64,000 nucleotides of DNA. Source: Galaxea fascicularis. Lineage: Eukaryota; Cnidaria; Anthozoa; Scleractinia; Euphylliidae. The DNA is taken from NCBI GenBank assembly GCA_948470475.1, contig OX419337.1, forward strand, positions 36,897,536 to 36,961,535, written 5' to 3'. A program made the position numbers and the translations under genes. Below are positions 27,601 through 39,600 of this stretch, piece by piece (position 1 is the stretch's first letter; each line of letters opens with the position of its first letter). A model generated the notes under the pieces. That model searched no databases. It had not been told where the DNA came from and saw nothing but the letters and a program-made list of their open reading frames with translations.

Positions 27601-30600
27601 AAGATTGTGAACAATGCTGACCTTCATCTAACAACTTGCCTGGATTATTCAATCAAATATTTGCTTCTATCCTTTGCTTGACTCCAATAGTCGACGATCT
27701 GGAGCTTGTATTTCTGTTTTGTTTGGTTGTCATGTTTGGTTACACATCCAGGTTGTATGTACACTGTTCTAAGGTTGTTGTAAATAATTCAAAAGCTTGC
27801 TTTGAGGATTTTTTAGCATTTTGTTTTGGCTTGTAGGTGTGAAATTGTAAAACGTTTTACTTTGCTTGATTTCCTGAACAATTTCCTTTAACACAATTTC
27901 AGAATTTCTGATAAAAACGTTACTCTTGGTTGTACTGAATTTCGCTTCAAATGTAGTTGCATTACGGTAAAAATTCTATTTTCAGACATTTTTATTAAAT
28001 AGACAATTAATGTTACACACCCCAAGCCCACACTATCCAATCAGAGAAAAGCTTATTTATTTCATTTTACCGAGAAGCATTTACAGTGCCAGAAATGATT
28101 GCTTTTCATGAATTTCACCTGTGTCACCGGGAGTATCGCCTTTCGTTGTGTTTTTAAATGTGTGAAGTATTGCTGGATCTGGTTTTGCGCACAGATCATC
28201 CAAATGAACTTCTCTATAGATACTGGATAGGAAGAATGGTAAGATGTTCGCCGTTTAATTCTGTAAAATAATCCGGCAAACGTGTGATTCATGAGAGTGA
28301 TAAATGTGCCATGTTATATTCATGGTTTTAGTTGGATTCAAACTTCTCAGGTTTCGCCGGGAAGTTGAAACTGGACTTGCCGAAACAAGCAAATAATTGT
28401 ATTTTCGTGTCAAGAAAATTTGGTTAAATTCGAAATCATGTTGAGCACAAAAAAGTGAAATTGATTCGTACATGTGGGTATTAGATTTCAGAATATTCAA
28501 TGGCTATTCATTATTTTGCTTTTTGTTTTGAAGTTGGCGAGTGAAATGAAGTGGCGTTATCGTACAGCTTTCGCTGCTTCTCTGTACACAAAAACTTAAA
28601 GTTGGGCATGCGTGTTTACTTTAAGTTCTAGTATAAGATGGCTGGCTTCCACAGTGTTGTGTGATTACCAATTCCAACAACTATAATTCAAATATAGTGG
28701 TTTCTCTTAGTTAACATGTCATGGAAATTTCAAATTACACCAGAAAATATTATCAGAGAATAATGTTGTCTCTGTTTTGAGTCAGTCACGAAATTATAGC
28801 TCAATAGCTATTTGGGGTTAGGGAGTTCGTGCGACAAATGAAACATATTTTGCTTTAAATCAACATCCTCTGTTTCGATCAACTCCATATTGGCCTCATT
28901 GTTATTAAAATGTTGTGTTTCTGTAATTGTCAGTATATTTTACGTATGGGTCATCCGCTCTCCTCGTGTTCTAATACCCTGGTCATATTAAGATCTTACA
29001 AGCAGATTTTAAACGTTAAAAATCATAACGGTGGGAAATATAATTCCTATCATTTGACTTCTATTGATGTTTTTTACTATGCGCGAACTCTTTTCGCTGA
29101 AGTAGGTAAATGTCCATCTGCTCTCTGAAAGGTATTACTTTGTCATTAAAATGAGCGAAATGTTGTTCGATTGCACTCTGTCGAACTTGATTTCAACTGT
29201 GAATGTATCCGAAACTGAAAATGTTCGTCGTAAAATGTCGTTGTTTTTCTTTATTCAGCACCTGTTGAATGGAAAACACGGCTTGTTCCTGTATGTTTTT
29301 ATTTATATCTTCAAGTTATGCAAATTTATTCACAATTTGGTCTGCTTAGCGAAATTTCTGTCATTGTTTCGTGGGTTGTAAACACACAAATTGTGACAGC
29401 TACGTTTATTGTGAAGAAAGTGTATTGTTTGATTAAGACATCTAACAAGCTATTTTTTTAGGCTTCAAGTGATTGGCCGAGGGGATTTCCTCGGTGTAAA
29501 TATGGTTGGTTGTTAAAAAGAGAGGCTCCCCAAGTTTTGGAATGATTCGTGATTGAAGCCGAAACTTAGTTAATGAGAAGTTGGAGTCATATTTGCCAGA
29601 TTTTATAATTATTATATTGGCCTGCAGGTGTTTTGGAAGATGTCTTTAAATTTTAATACGTGCCAACGAGTAACTGTGTTTGCAAAGTAGAAAATTCTCA
29701 GCAGGTTCCTTTAGCTTGCAAAATTAAAAACTGAAATGTAGTCTTAGCTCTCTGCTGAAACAAAAGGTCTGGAATTATCAATATCTTGGAAGTTACGAAA
29801 ATTCGTGGCTTCCATTTTGAGTGATTTGCGAAGATGTAGGAATGCTTTGAGATCAGTTATTTCCAATGGATTTGTAACGAATTGAAAGATAAATTGCGAG
29901 AAAGGGTCATATAATCCGTAACATGTCTGTGAACACGGTATGTACTTTTCAGAACAGCAAATGTGATTGCTTCGTCTGTCTCTAAAAAAGTTATTTGAAA
30001 GCATAATATTAATTAGCGCCCGCCAGAGATCTACACGGTATCTGCCAACGTACAGTGTACAAGCGGATTAACAATGATTTTGTTAGTAAGCAAGAACGCA
30101 TCGAGGTTCTTGTAATCCACGATACAGTTGGACTGTACGGTATTTTGAAAAATCACTATTAAGTTTGCTCTGCGTAACAGTTTTGAACTCGAGATATTTA
30201 ACTTCAGTGTTAAGGCCAATACTGTTAGGTAGATCTTTCTTGAATACATTGGGTTGCATGACAAAATAGTGTCCTTGTAAACGATGCAATTTGCAGCTCT
30301 GGTTGATTCATTTCATATGTGCATTGATTGACTCAATCGTTTCTGTATTTTAGAATATTGCTGTTATCGCTTGCGTTTAATTCTGCAGGAAGTGTTCCAG
30401 AAATATACGTTTATCTAATTTTTGGTTTCGACTGTCTAGACTTTTCGCGGAGTTTGTATGCTGTCCTACACCAATGACATAGCTGAATTGCTGGTGTAAT
30501 CAAGTTAATATATATTTACCATAACAGATACTTACAAATTTTGCTTTGGACCCAATATTCAGATTTCTATATACTTGTTTGTTTACATCTCGTCTTTTTC

Positions 30601-33600
30601 TCAGTGAACATTGGAATGTATATTTGGATTTGACACTGTGTATGTTTAAGGGAATTTTGCATAGCTAAGTGCTTGTGGAATTATTTGCTAGTCTTCTCGA
30701 ATATTTTCCTAACAATGAATACAACTGTAATTAAAGTCTTCTAAAATGGCTAGAAATGGATCATATTTCGTCTTTTCAGGAACAAACCTAACGACAAACT
30801 GCCTCATCCGGCCGTGTTTGTACGAGAATACCCTTGGCAGTAAACAAAATTGACAAGTCAAAATTGACAAGTCAGAAAACGGCAGCGTTTCGAAAAGAAA
30901 TAGTGATTTAATCCACCAAAAAAAGGGGGGAGGGGGATTCGAATTCTCCCAACCCCTGGAGTGTTTATATCAGCCTATTTAATCACGAAAAAAGTCCTCT
31001 ATTGCTTAAATAGCTGGATTGGGTTTCCAAAAGTACACTTTGTTATGCCCGTTGTTACTTTACTGTCTACATAACAAGAAACTTGGACACTTGATAAATA
31101 TTCAGCAGGAATGGCCTGCAAGTCAATTTAGTTTGTACACAAAAGTAAGTAAACTCTTTCCTTCTGGAACGGTTGTGGGGCTCTGCAAATTGTTGCAAGT
31201 CGCACGATAATTCGTTTAGCACGGCTCCGTTTTCAAATCGACGATTTGAAAATGGAGCCGTGCTAAACGAACTTGACTTTCAAATCGTCGTATTTGTTCT
31301 GGTCTTAGATGACCCATTGCCTTGGCCAGTTTTAACAGAACAAAGGTGCCCTCGTCTTGATTGCAGATGATTACTTATCTCCTCTGTAGTCACAATTTAA
31401 CAAGTTGAAAAAACTAAGGTGCAGTTCATTCGTTCTTTTAGAGCCGGGATGTGGACGTGTTCTGTTCACTTTCGGACGCGGGAGCAACCCCTTGCTTTAT
31501 GCGAGAAATTGATCCGCGATCGACTAAACCTTGATCTTACTTTTTTGTTTTTAGGTGATCAAGTGGATTGAAGAGCATGGAGAAACGTTTCTGGTAAAAC
31601 ACACGGGTGTTGGGAAATCGTTAGTTAAGGCGGAGGCGTTACTCAAGAGACACGAGGAATTCGAGAGCATTGCTCAGGTTAGCGACCATGAAAACGGTCT
31701 TAACGTTGTCGATGTACATGCCTTTAACGTTAGCTTTGAGAAATTAGAGATTTGAAAGCGTTGGCCCTTTGTAGAAACGATTCACTTGATCATCACTCCT
31801 AGGACTCAATTAATGCTGTCTTGTGTTTAGACTATACCATAAGCTCTGTCTATATTTTTATTTGATTGGTTACACGTTGGTTCAAAATTAAGGATTTGTT
31901 CCTCAGACTCAAAACACAGCACCACCTTGTACCACATAATAAACAGCACCACAGGAAAGTACTGCTCAGTAGCTTTTATTTGAATGGTCACACTTTCGGA
32001 TTTCATCAAGAGAGTCAAAAGTTAGAACCACCTTGTACCACATAATAAACAGCACCACAGGAAAGTACTGCTCAGTAGCTTTTATTTGAATGGTCACACT
32101 TTCGGATTTCATCAAGAGAGTCAAAAGTTAGAACCACCTTGTACAGCATAATAAACAGCCCTACCGGACAGTGCTGCCCAATAGCTTTTATTTGAATGGC
32201 TGCACTTTAGGATTATAAAAAATCTAGAATCACCTTGTACAGCAACAGAACCACCGCAGGAAATGGTTGCTCAGTAGCTTTCATTTTAATGGCCAAACTT
32301 TAGGGTTTCGTCTGCAGACTTACAAGTTTGAATCGTCTCTTTACACCCCAACAGTAAAGGGCTTTAGTCCCGCCTTTCAATGGCCATACACTAGGATTAT
32401 ATTTTCAGACACTAAGACTTCTCTAGAAGCGTATAAAACTCGAAAAGGAAATTGAGGGTTCGGTGATATGGTTTCTTTTTGGACTTTGGCCAGTCATGTT
32501 TGAGCTTAACGTTTTAGAGATCCTTTGTACCATCTGTTTATTGTAAACTATGTTGTGATTAATAGCCCACTTTAACCCAAAGATGCAAAATATTACAAGA
32601 TTTTCTGGCATGCTAATCATAATTTGCTGAATTAGTTTCGTTCAACACTATTCTGTAAATTTGATTTTCTCCCTTCCACGGCTCGCCCAGCAATATTTGT
32701 TGATACGTAAAAGCTTTTCATGTGATAAGTCAAAAATTCCAAGTAATAAATACTAGATAACTAAACACCGATTGAAATTTTTTGAGTAAATGTGTGGAAA
32801 TACGACCAAATGGCAATTTATTTCTGATTTGCCAGTTTGAAGTGAATATTATTTCAGTAGAGGCAATTTACAACTTTGCATCTACTGGGTGATTGAGTTA
32901 CGATGTTAGCTAACATAATTTGATTTCCCAAAGTTTCCGCTTGTTGTCTTTCCTGTTTGGTTTACTGATGAAATAATTTTCTAACTTTTCTTTTCTTTTC
33001 ACCCCTGCTGTTTTTGTAAATCGCCCGTCATTAAATCTATCGATCTTTCTTTTGCGTTGCATTGAGGCCTGTCTTTTTCCTATAACAGATGTTGATTCAA
33101 TTATGAACTTTTCCTTTTCCGGAAAAGGAAGAGTTCCTAATATACTTATAACATAGTGTCTTTTGTCCAGGATAATTGGCTTAACGTATTTAAACCATGC
33201 ACTGGTACAAGTTTTATTTTAAAAGCCCCCTGGTTACCGGACAGGTTTTTTTCTTCAAAAGAAGTCGATTAATAGGCACCTTACTGCGAGCTAAACAAGC
33301 GAAATAGATGACAGCGAGGTGGTGAGACGAAGGTGGTGTTCAGAGATGAAGATTGAATTGGACAAGCTTTTTCGTTCTCGATTTGATCTGTATGCAAAGA
33401 CCGAAAGTAACTTTCCTGGAAAAGCGGTTTGTTCTCGGTTTTCCAAAAGTTGACTTTGCTGTCTTTCGCTTTCTCCTTTTTTGGTAGAGCTTTTTTCGCC
33501 CTCGATTTTCTAACGTGTCAAAATCTTCACAAGGACCTATCCTGTTCTTTGTCATCTGGTTTGTTTAAACGTTTTGTTTTTGTTTTCGCTCCTAAAAACG

Positions 33601-36600
33601 GATTCTTTAGAAAATAAGTATACTTCCTTCTTTTCAAGATAAGTGGTAAGGCAACAGTCGTTTTTTTTTTTTTTCAGTTTTTCTCAACTCTCTTATGAAG
33701 CAATTGTTGTTGTCCATCTCCAAACGTGTTCCCAAAACATGTCTACCTGTTCGTTTGTGCTGATTTCTGCTTTCGTGCTTTCCAGTTTCTCCAAATCACG
33801 TTCCATTTAATCCTTTTGTTTTTAACCCTAGCTTTGCGTGTTGCTGTTTCTAAAGAGCTGATAGCACCTGTTAACCCTGTACAAATGTTATCACAAAATT
33901 TGCCCTCTTTTTCGTTTGTCTCCAACAGATAGTTGGTGTATTTTTAGTGGCTTTTGCGGTTCGCGTGTCAGTGAGCCGCCACGTTCATTCATTTTTTCCA
34001 CTTAAGGCAGATTCACTTAGACAGTTCTTGAAAAAAATAAGTTCTTATTAAAGTGAGAAGTGGAGAGGAATTAATCGTATTAAACTGAATTCCTTTGCCT
34101 CCCCAAATTCCTGAATCATTCAAATATATCAATTTATCGAATTGTCAATATTTGAAACTTCTACGTAACGGATTGTCAACAGTACTTTTTGAATTGACTG
34201 CTCTTGTTGTAAGACAACGTTCACATTCAGTCACACAGCGTGGGTAAAATGTAAAGTTGGACACAGTAAGACGGAAGGCCATGTTTAACTTCAAGAGGAA
34301 TTAAATATATTTAAAATTCCTTCACCACCGATCTTGCATAATAAGAGTGTCGGCAATCCGAATTTTTCACTTTGCCGAAAAGGATTTCCTTTTCTTGACA
34401 TTTTTTGCCCACAGCCAATATTTATATGATTTGTGAAAGTAGTTTTCGCGAGGTAGTTTGTCAAAAGACAGAACGATATTTGTCAGGCGATCCAAGGAAG
34501 ACAGGGCGTTGGTTATTATGACAAAATCTTGTACATGTATCGAGTATGAAGCATGCTAGGTAAACAAACCACTACTTGAGTTTGTTTGTTCACCTCGTTC
34601 ACTGGTTTCGACTTTTGGCTGCACATGTTTGCTCTTTGGAGTTTGGAGCAGATATTTTGAACACCGTGGCTGTCTGATCGCAATACAAAGTTACTCCCAA
34701 TACCTGTGGGTTCTATTTTTAAATCAATTATTCTCAATTGCCCATCTACATGTCATTGTCACGACTACAAATCTGCGAGAAGTTTCATTAAGATAAGCGC
34801 TCAACCTTTTCAATATGCCGAGCGTGGGTTATAAAATAATGAAACTTTCCTGTTTAGAAATCAGAGGCAAATTCCCCAGTATACAGAAATTTTCACTGAA
34901 TGTCAAACAGGACTTCTGAACTCTCACAACCACACAGTATTGACATAAAGTTTGTATTGGCTGAAACTAAATCTGGAAAAATTGTCGGTTATTTTAGGGA
35001 GTGGAAAAATATTTCCGTGAGTCGTAAAGTGACGATGATCCGATTTGACTTTTGTATTTGTCTTAGTTGGTGCTTAATTTAGAAAATAAAACTCGAATAC
35101 CATGGTATAACGTATTTTGCGGTTTTACATTGCAGAATACCTACACTAACGCGGCCAAACTCTTAGAGGCGGCGCGCCATTTGGCAAGCTCTGGGGAGTG
35201 CAATCCTGAGGAAATTCAAAAGAGGGTAGACTACTTTGAGAAGCGAGTCCAAGAGTTTATAGACCGGGTAAACAGACGCAAAGAGCTGCTGAAATTAGCT
35301 GTCAACTTCTATTCGCGGACTCAAAAGGTAGGCCACTTTGATTGTGCATATTGATTTCAGGTTAATTATCAATCTTGCTTCCTGCAGGTCATTTGTCAGT
35401 AGCTCGTGTGTTGTCGTTTTTGAGTGCGCGCGCTCGAATTTCAGTTCGGAATCGCAAGAACCCCGTCATGGTTTGATTCTTTCATCGTAACGTTTTACAC
35501 GCGCTGTGCGATCGTCTGCCTCGACGCTTGGTTCTGAGCGGTTTGTAAACATGTTTCCTGCTGCTGTGATGCGACCTTTGAAAGTCTGCAATACGTGTAT
35601 TCTACAGGCAAGTTCAGTTTTCATTGTGTTTCATTAGGTATTAAAACGTCAAACCGAATGCGCCAGAGGTTATACGATCTTATCGATCGCGTAGTCTCGA
35701 TCGAGCGTTCTCTAATCCCTGAAATCTCGCTGGAAAACATCTCGGGTAAAATTGAGTCTTATTTTGTGATGGTCATGATGTACGTGTCAAGGGCAGCGAA
35801 CCCTTTGTCGTAACAGGAAAGTGTTTGAAGCTATTTCTTTCATCCTGTGACATTGTTGTCTTTACTCATTATTGACTTATAATTTTACCGGCTGTTTTGT
35901 GCTGTCAGTCACGAGGGGCTCGAATTAATTGACACGACTCAGATCTGATCGTTCGGATCGGGCGCGCATTTGATAAATTCAATTCTTTGTCTATGAGGAG
36001 CTGAATTGTGTATGATATGCACCGTAGCCCTCAGCAAGCAGGCCCGGTGTACAGCGCGGGACTTTCTCACGGGACACTCGGGAGCTATTGAGAGGACACA
36101 AATAAATTCGTGCGCTCGCCCGAAGCGTGCAAAACATGAACGCTCTCGAGCTTCATACAGAGGACGATTCTACGGTAGCGTTCGTTTTAACGCTCTCGTC
36201 TTTATTTTTCCAGCTTTCAGAGTTAGTGGAACAGTTAAAAGCGCAGTTGGAACTCGAAGAAGTGTCCGACAACCCGGACAATATTGCTACGGTGCTTACA
36301 AATCTCAAACATCAGGGTGAAGCTACTTTAGACTCCATTCATACCGCAATTGATGAAGGAGAAACGATTATTGAAGAGCTGAAGCTTGCTAGCTCCGAAG
36401 GTGTCGACTCCAGCTCGCTTCAGCATGTGGAAAAAGTTATTAAAGAGCTCGACCGCGTCCGGCGAGCAATTGAACACTCATGGACAAGGAGGAGACAGCA
36501 GCTGGAGTTATGGTTGCAGCTGAGGGAATTTGAAAGATCCGCAAAGCTGGTATTTATAAAAGTAGATTAATCGCCAGTGGTGTTAATCTTGGAAAGAAAT

Positions 36601-39600
36601 CGGATATAGCCTCGTACATCTCGAAAACTGGTATCGCAGATGTATGCGGAAATTCTTCCTGAAGCTGCCAGCGCAATTGCACGCAATTTCAGTTTTATAT
36701 CTGGTTTTACAAGTTGCTAGCAGTGCTTTTCATAACACGCGCCGGTTGAAGTTGCTGTAGCACATCTCTGTGGTTTATTTTCTCATTTTCCGTGGTTCAG
36801 ACGGACACCGGAATCGCGTATGTTCGAGATATTTGTAATCACTGCTTCATGTGGACCACAAAGGCGGCCAACATCCGCATAAAGTTTGAAAAACACGGTA
36901 AATAGGATAAAATCCAAGTGGAACTTTGCGTGGTTTTCAGCTAAGATGATTTAAACCGTGCCATAGGTCACATGAATGAGTTGGCGAATATTTCTGTTTT
37001 GTTCTTTTGTTTCACTGGCCATGTTTTCCTTTGCAAGACGTTTTGTCGGGCCATTAGCTCGTTTGCGCGAACACTTTACACCTAAATTGCTGAGTAATAT
37101 GATTGTCTCGGTACTTGAACGATTTTGGGAAGATTTCTGCTCAAGCTTTCGAGGATTGCGGTCGTCTATCGTGAAGATAGGACTACAGAATTTTTCTTAC
37201 TCAAACATCCATAATGTATTAAAATTCTTATCTTCGTCGCAAAGCGCCAAAGTAAATAAACATTGTTAACTCGTCGGCAATTGGTGCTGTGCAGTAAATG
37301 ATATTTACACACTTTGCAATGCGATATGGCTTGCGCCACTAAAACTAGCGGCGAGACCAAACAGCTGCATAAAAAATTGAGTTGTGAAGTTTCAGGGAAG
37401 CTTTACGATGAATTCCTTTCCGTTTTATGAAGTATATTTCACAGGATCTTCGCAAGAATGGTCACGATCTGCGGTCAATCTTAGAAAAAGCGGCTCCATT
37501 CTGAACATTCTGCATTCGTCGTCATTGTCACTTGGGTCATGAACCTCGTATTTCGAATGCTCCCGTCTTTTGCTCACTGAAGTTACAATAATCATCAATC
37601 TTTAAACGGACTTGTCAGAGTTATTATTTGGCAAGCGTAAACACAAGGTGTTTAATTTGAAAAATCCACCTCTCTTTGAAATCGACTGTCATGCTTGAAC
37701 GCGGTTTGTTTCAACTCGGCTTTCCTTTGTTCTGAGAAATTTTCTTTTGTTTGAGGCCATTAGCAAAAGAGGCGATCTCAAGATCTCTTTTGACCGACTG
37801 ACTCGCGTCTGATATTGCCTTTAATTTAGTTAGTGAGATTGCGGTTTATTTTTGTGGATGAACTATAACCTGCGGTCGCTTAAAAGCAAGTTAGTCGTTA
37901 GTACTTGGTTCCGGTGTTGTTTAGTTTATTCAGAAGAAGACTCGAGTACTTTGTACTTCAGCTTTCAAGGGAATGAATCGGTTATGTTAAAGCGTAAAAC
38001 GTCGCCCTTGTTTGGAAACTTAATCGTGTTTAATCTTGAGTTGTCTATATTTTGGCGTAGTGTCACGCACCTATAGTTTCTGTCTGAAATTTAAAAGATA
38101 CCACCTCTTACCTCCAGACAATTGAAATTCAGACAACCTTCCCTGTTATTTGGGGCATTTTTAGCCTGTGAAGGCTACAATCAGTGTTGAAATGCTTTCA
38201 TTTGTTTTTTGATTTAGTCGGGAAGTGTCTCAGGAGGGGACAGCTAAGCTATCTTGATTTGACTGGTCATAGTTAAGAATTCCATTCACAGATTGCCAAT
38301 TTCTAGCAAAAAGAAAAAATCTGTTAAAAATGATTACCCCTTCAGTTTTTTTAAATTAATTTCTTCTTTCACGGACTCGATTGTTGGCACCACCTTGTGC
38401 ATCATAATGTACAACAGCTCAGTAAAGCATCTTCTTTGATTATTCAAAGGTACTTCAGGGTGTATACTTCAAGACTTGGAATCAACGTGTATGTGAGCTG
38501 CGTAGCAAATGGCACGACATTAAATTACTGTTCTTTATCTCCCTGAAATGCAAAGATTTCGTCCAAAGTTTGAACCTCTTAGATAACAGATTGTTCTTGA
38601 CAAACTTGGTCACAGTGTTCTAATCCCCGAAAGTGAGTTTATTTGGATACTAGCCACAGCATCAAAAGGCACGTTCTTACGTAACTTAACCTTAAAAACA
38701 ACAGAACGATTGAAGCAATGATTCCGTTTTGTCAGTCATCAACTTTTTACCGAGGAATTTGATTAAATCTGCAGCTGCAAGTTCGACTTTGTCTTGACCT
38801 TGTCAGCTGCTGTCATTTCGCGAGACGCACCTCAGTACAGTCTGATGTTTGACTTTGTGTTCAAATTAAGCTACTGAACAGTAGTTTCCTGCGGTACATT
38901 TTATGGTGTGGTTCTACGTTTTGAGTCTGCGGATAAAATCCTAAAGTGTAACCATTCAAGTGAAAGCTACTGAACAGTACTTTCCTGTGTACAAGGTGGT
39001 TCTGTGGATGAAAGTGTGACCATTCAAATGAAAGCTATTGAGCAGTATTTTCCTGTGGTGCTGTTTACTATGGTGTGATTCTACGTTTTTGAGTCTGCGG
39101 ATAAAATCTTAAACCACAGTGATTCTAATGAAAGCTGCTGAGCAGTACTTTCCTGTGGTGCTGTGAATGAAATCTTTAAGATTGACCGCAACGTTTGAAT
39201 CATTCCCAAAGTTAATCCTCTGCAATGAAACGTTTTGAATGTCACTTTCTGTGGGGTTGTTTTTCTTGTTTTTCTGTTTTAAGAAATGACATTTGAATCA
39301 TGTCTACAGTTTTGTAGTTATTAGGTTTCGTGCCACTTGGTTTGACACCGACACGTCAATTTGCATATCCTCTGATATAGGCCCGGAGGCGTCTAATTGA
39401 CGTCTGAATTTGTCGTAAATCGATCGTTAGCCGATTTGTTGAATTACCAGTTATTCCCTGCTTCAGCTCAACGGATAAATCCCAGAAAAGAAACAAGGAT
39501 TTAGAAAAGCGTTTTGACTGAAAGAGGTGTGTGGTATCAACGTTACGAGTGCTCGGCTTCAGTGCAACAGTTTTCTATGAAGTATTCTTTTTCAGTTTTA

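Larger units (their letters stand above)
24015..31554 (+). other. Intron 5 (7.5 kb)
   Basis: Contains a foldback MITE (24634-25029), a composite tRNA-SINE (26265-26962), a 106-bp repeat array (27005-27220), a fragment related to 42526-42655 (27330-27500), and a 61-nt palindrome (31211-31271). CpG becomes frequent in its second half. The rest of 28-31 kb is unique-looking non-coding sequence; many short open stretches there have no family resemblance. Confidence 0.7.
31678..35135 (+). other. Intron 6 (3.5 kb)
   Basis: Contains the best 106-bp tandem array (31895-32320) and a 32-nt palindrome centred on TTCCGGAA (33105-33136). The rest, 33.2-35.1 kb, is pyrimidine-rich unique-looking sequence with a poly-T run near 33660. 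No coding segment recognised. Confidence 0.7.

Noticed and set aside
36136..36213. Upstream ATG as an alternative start for exon 8
   Set aside because: CpG-rich surroundings made it tempting, but no TATA, YY1 or initiator-like arrangement was found, and starting inside repeat 5 would cut the spectrin array without a domain logic.
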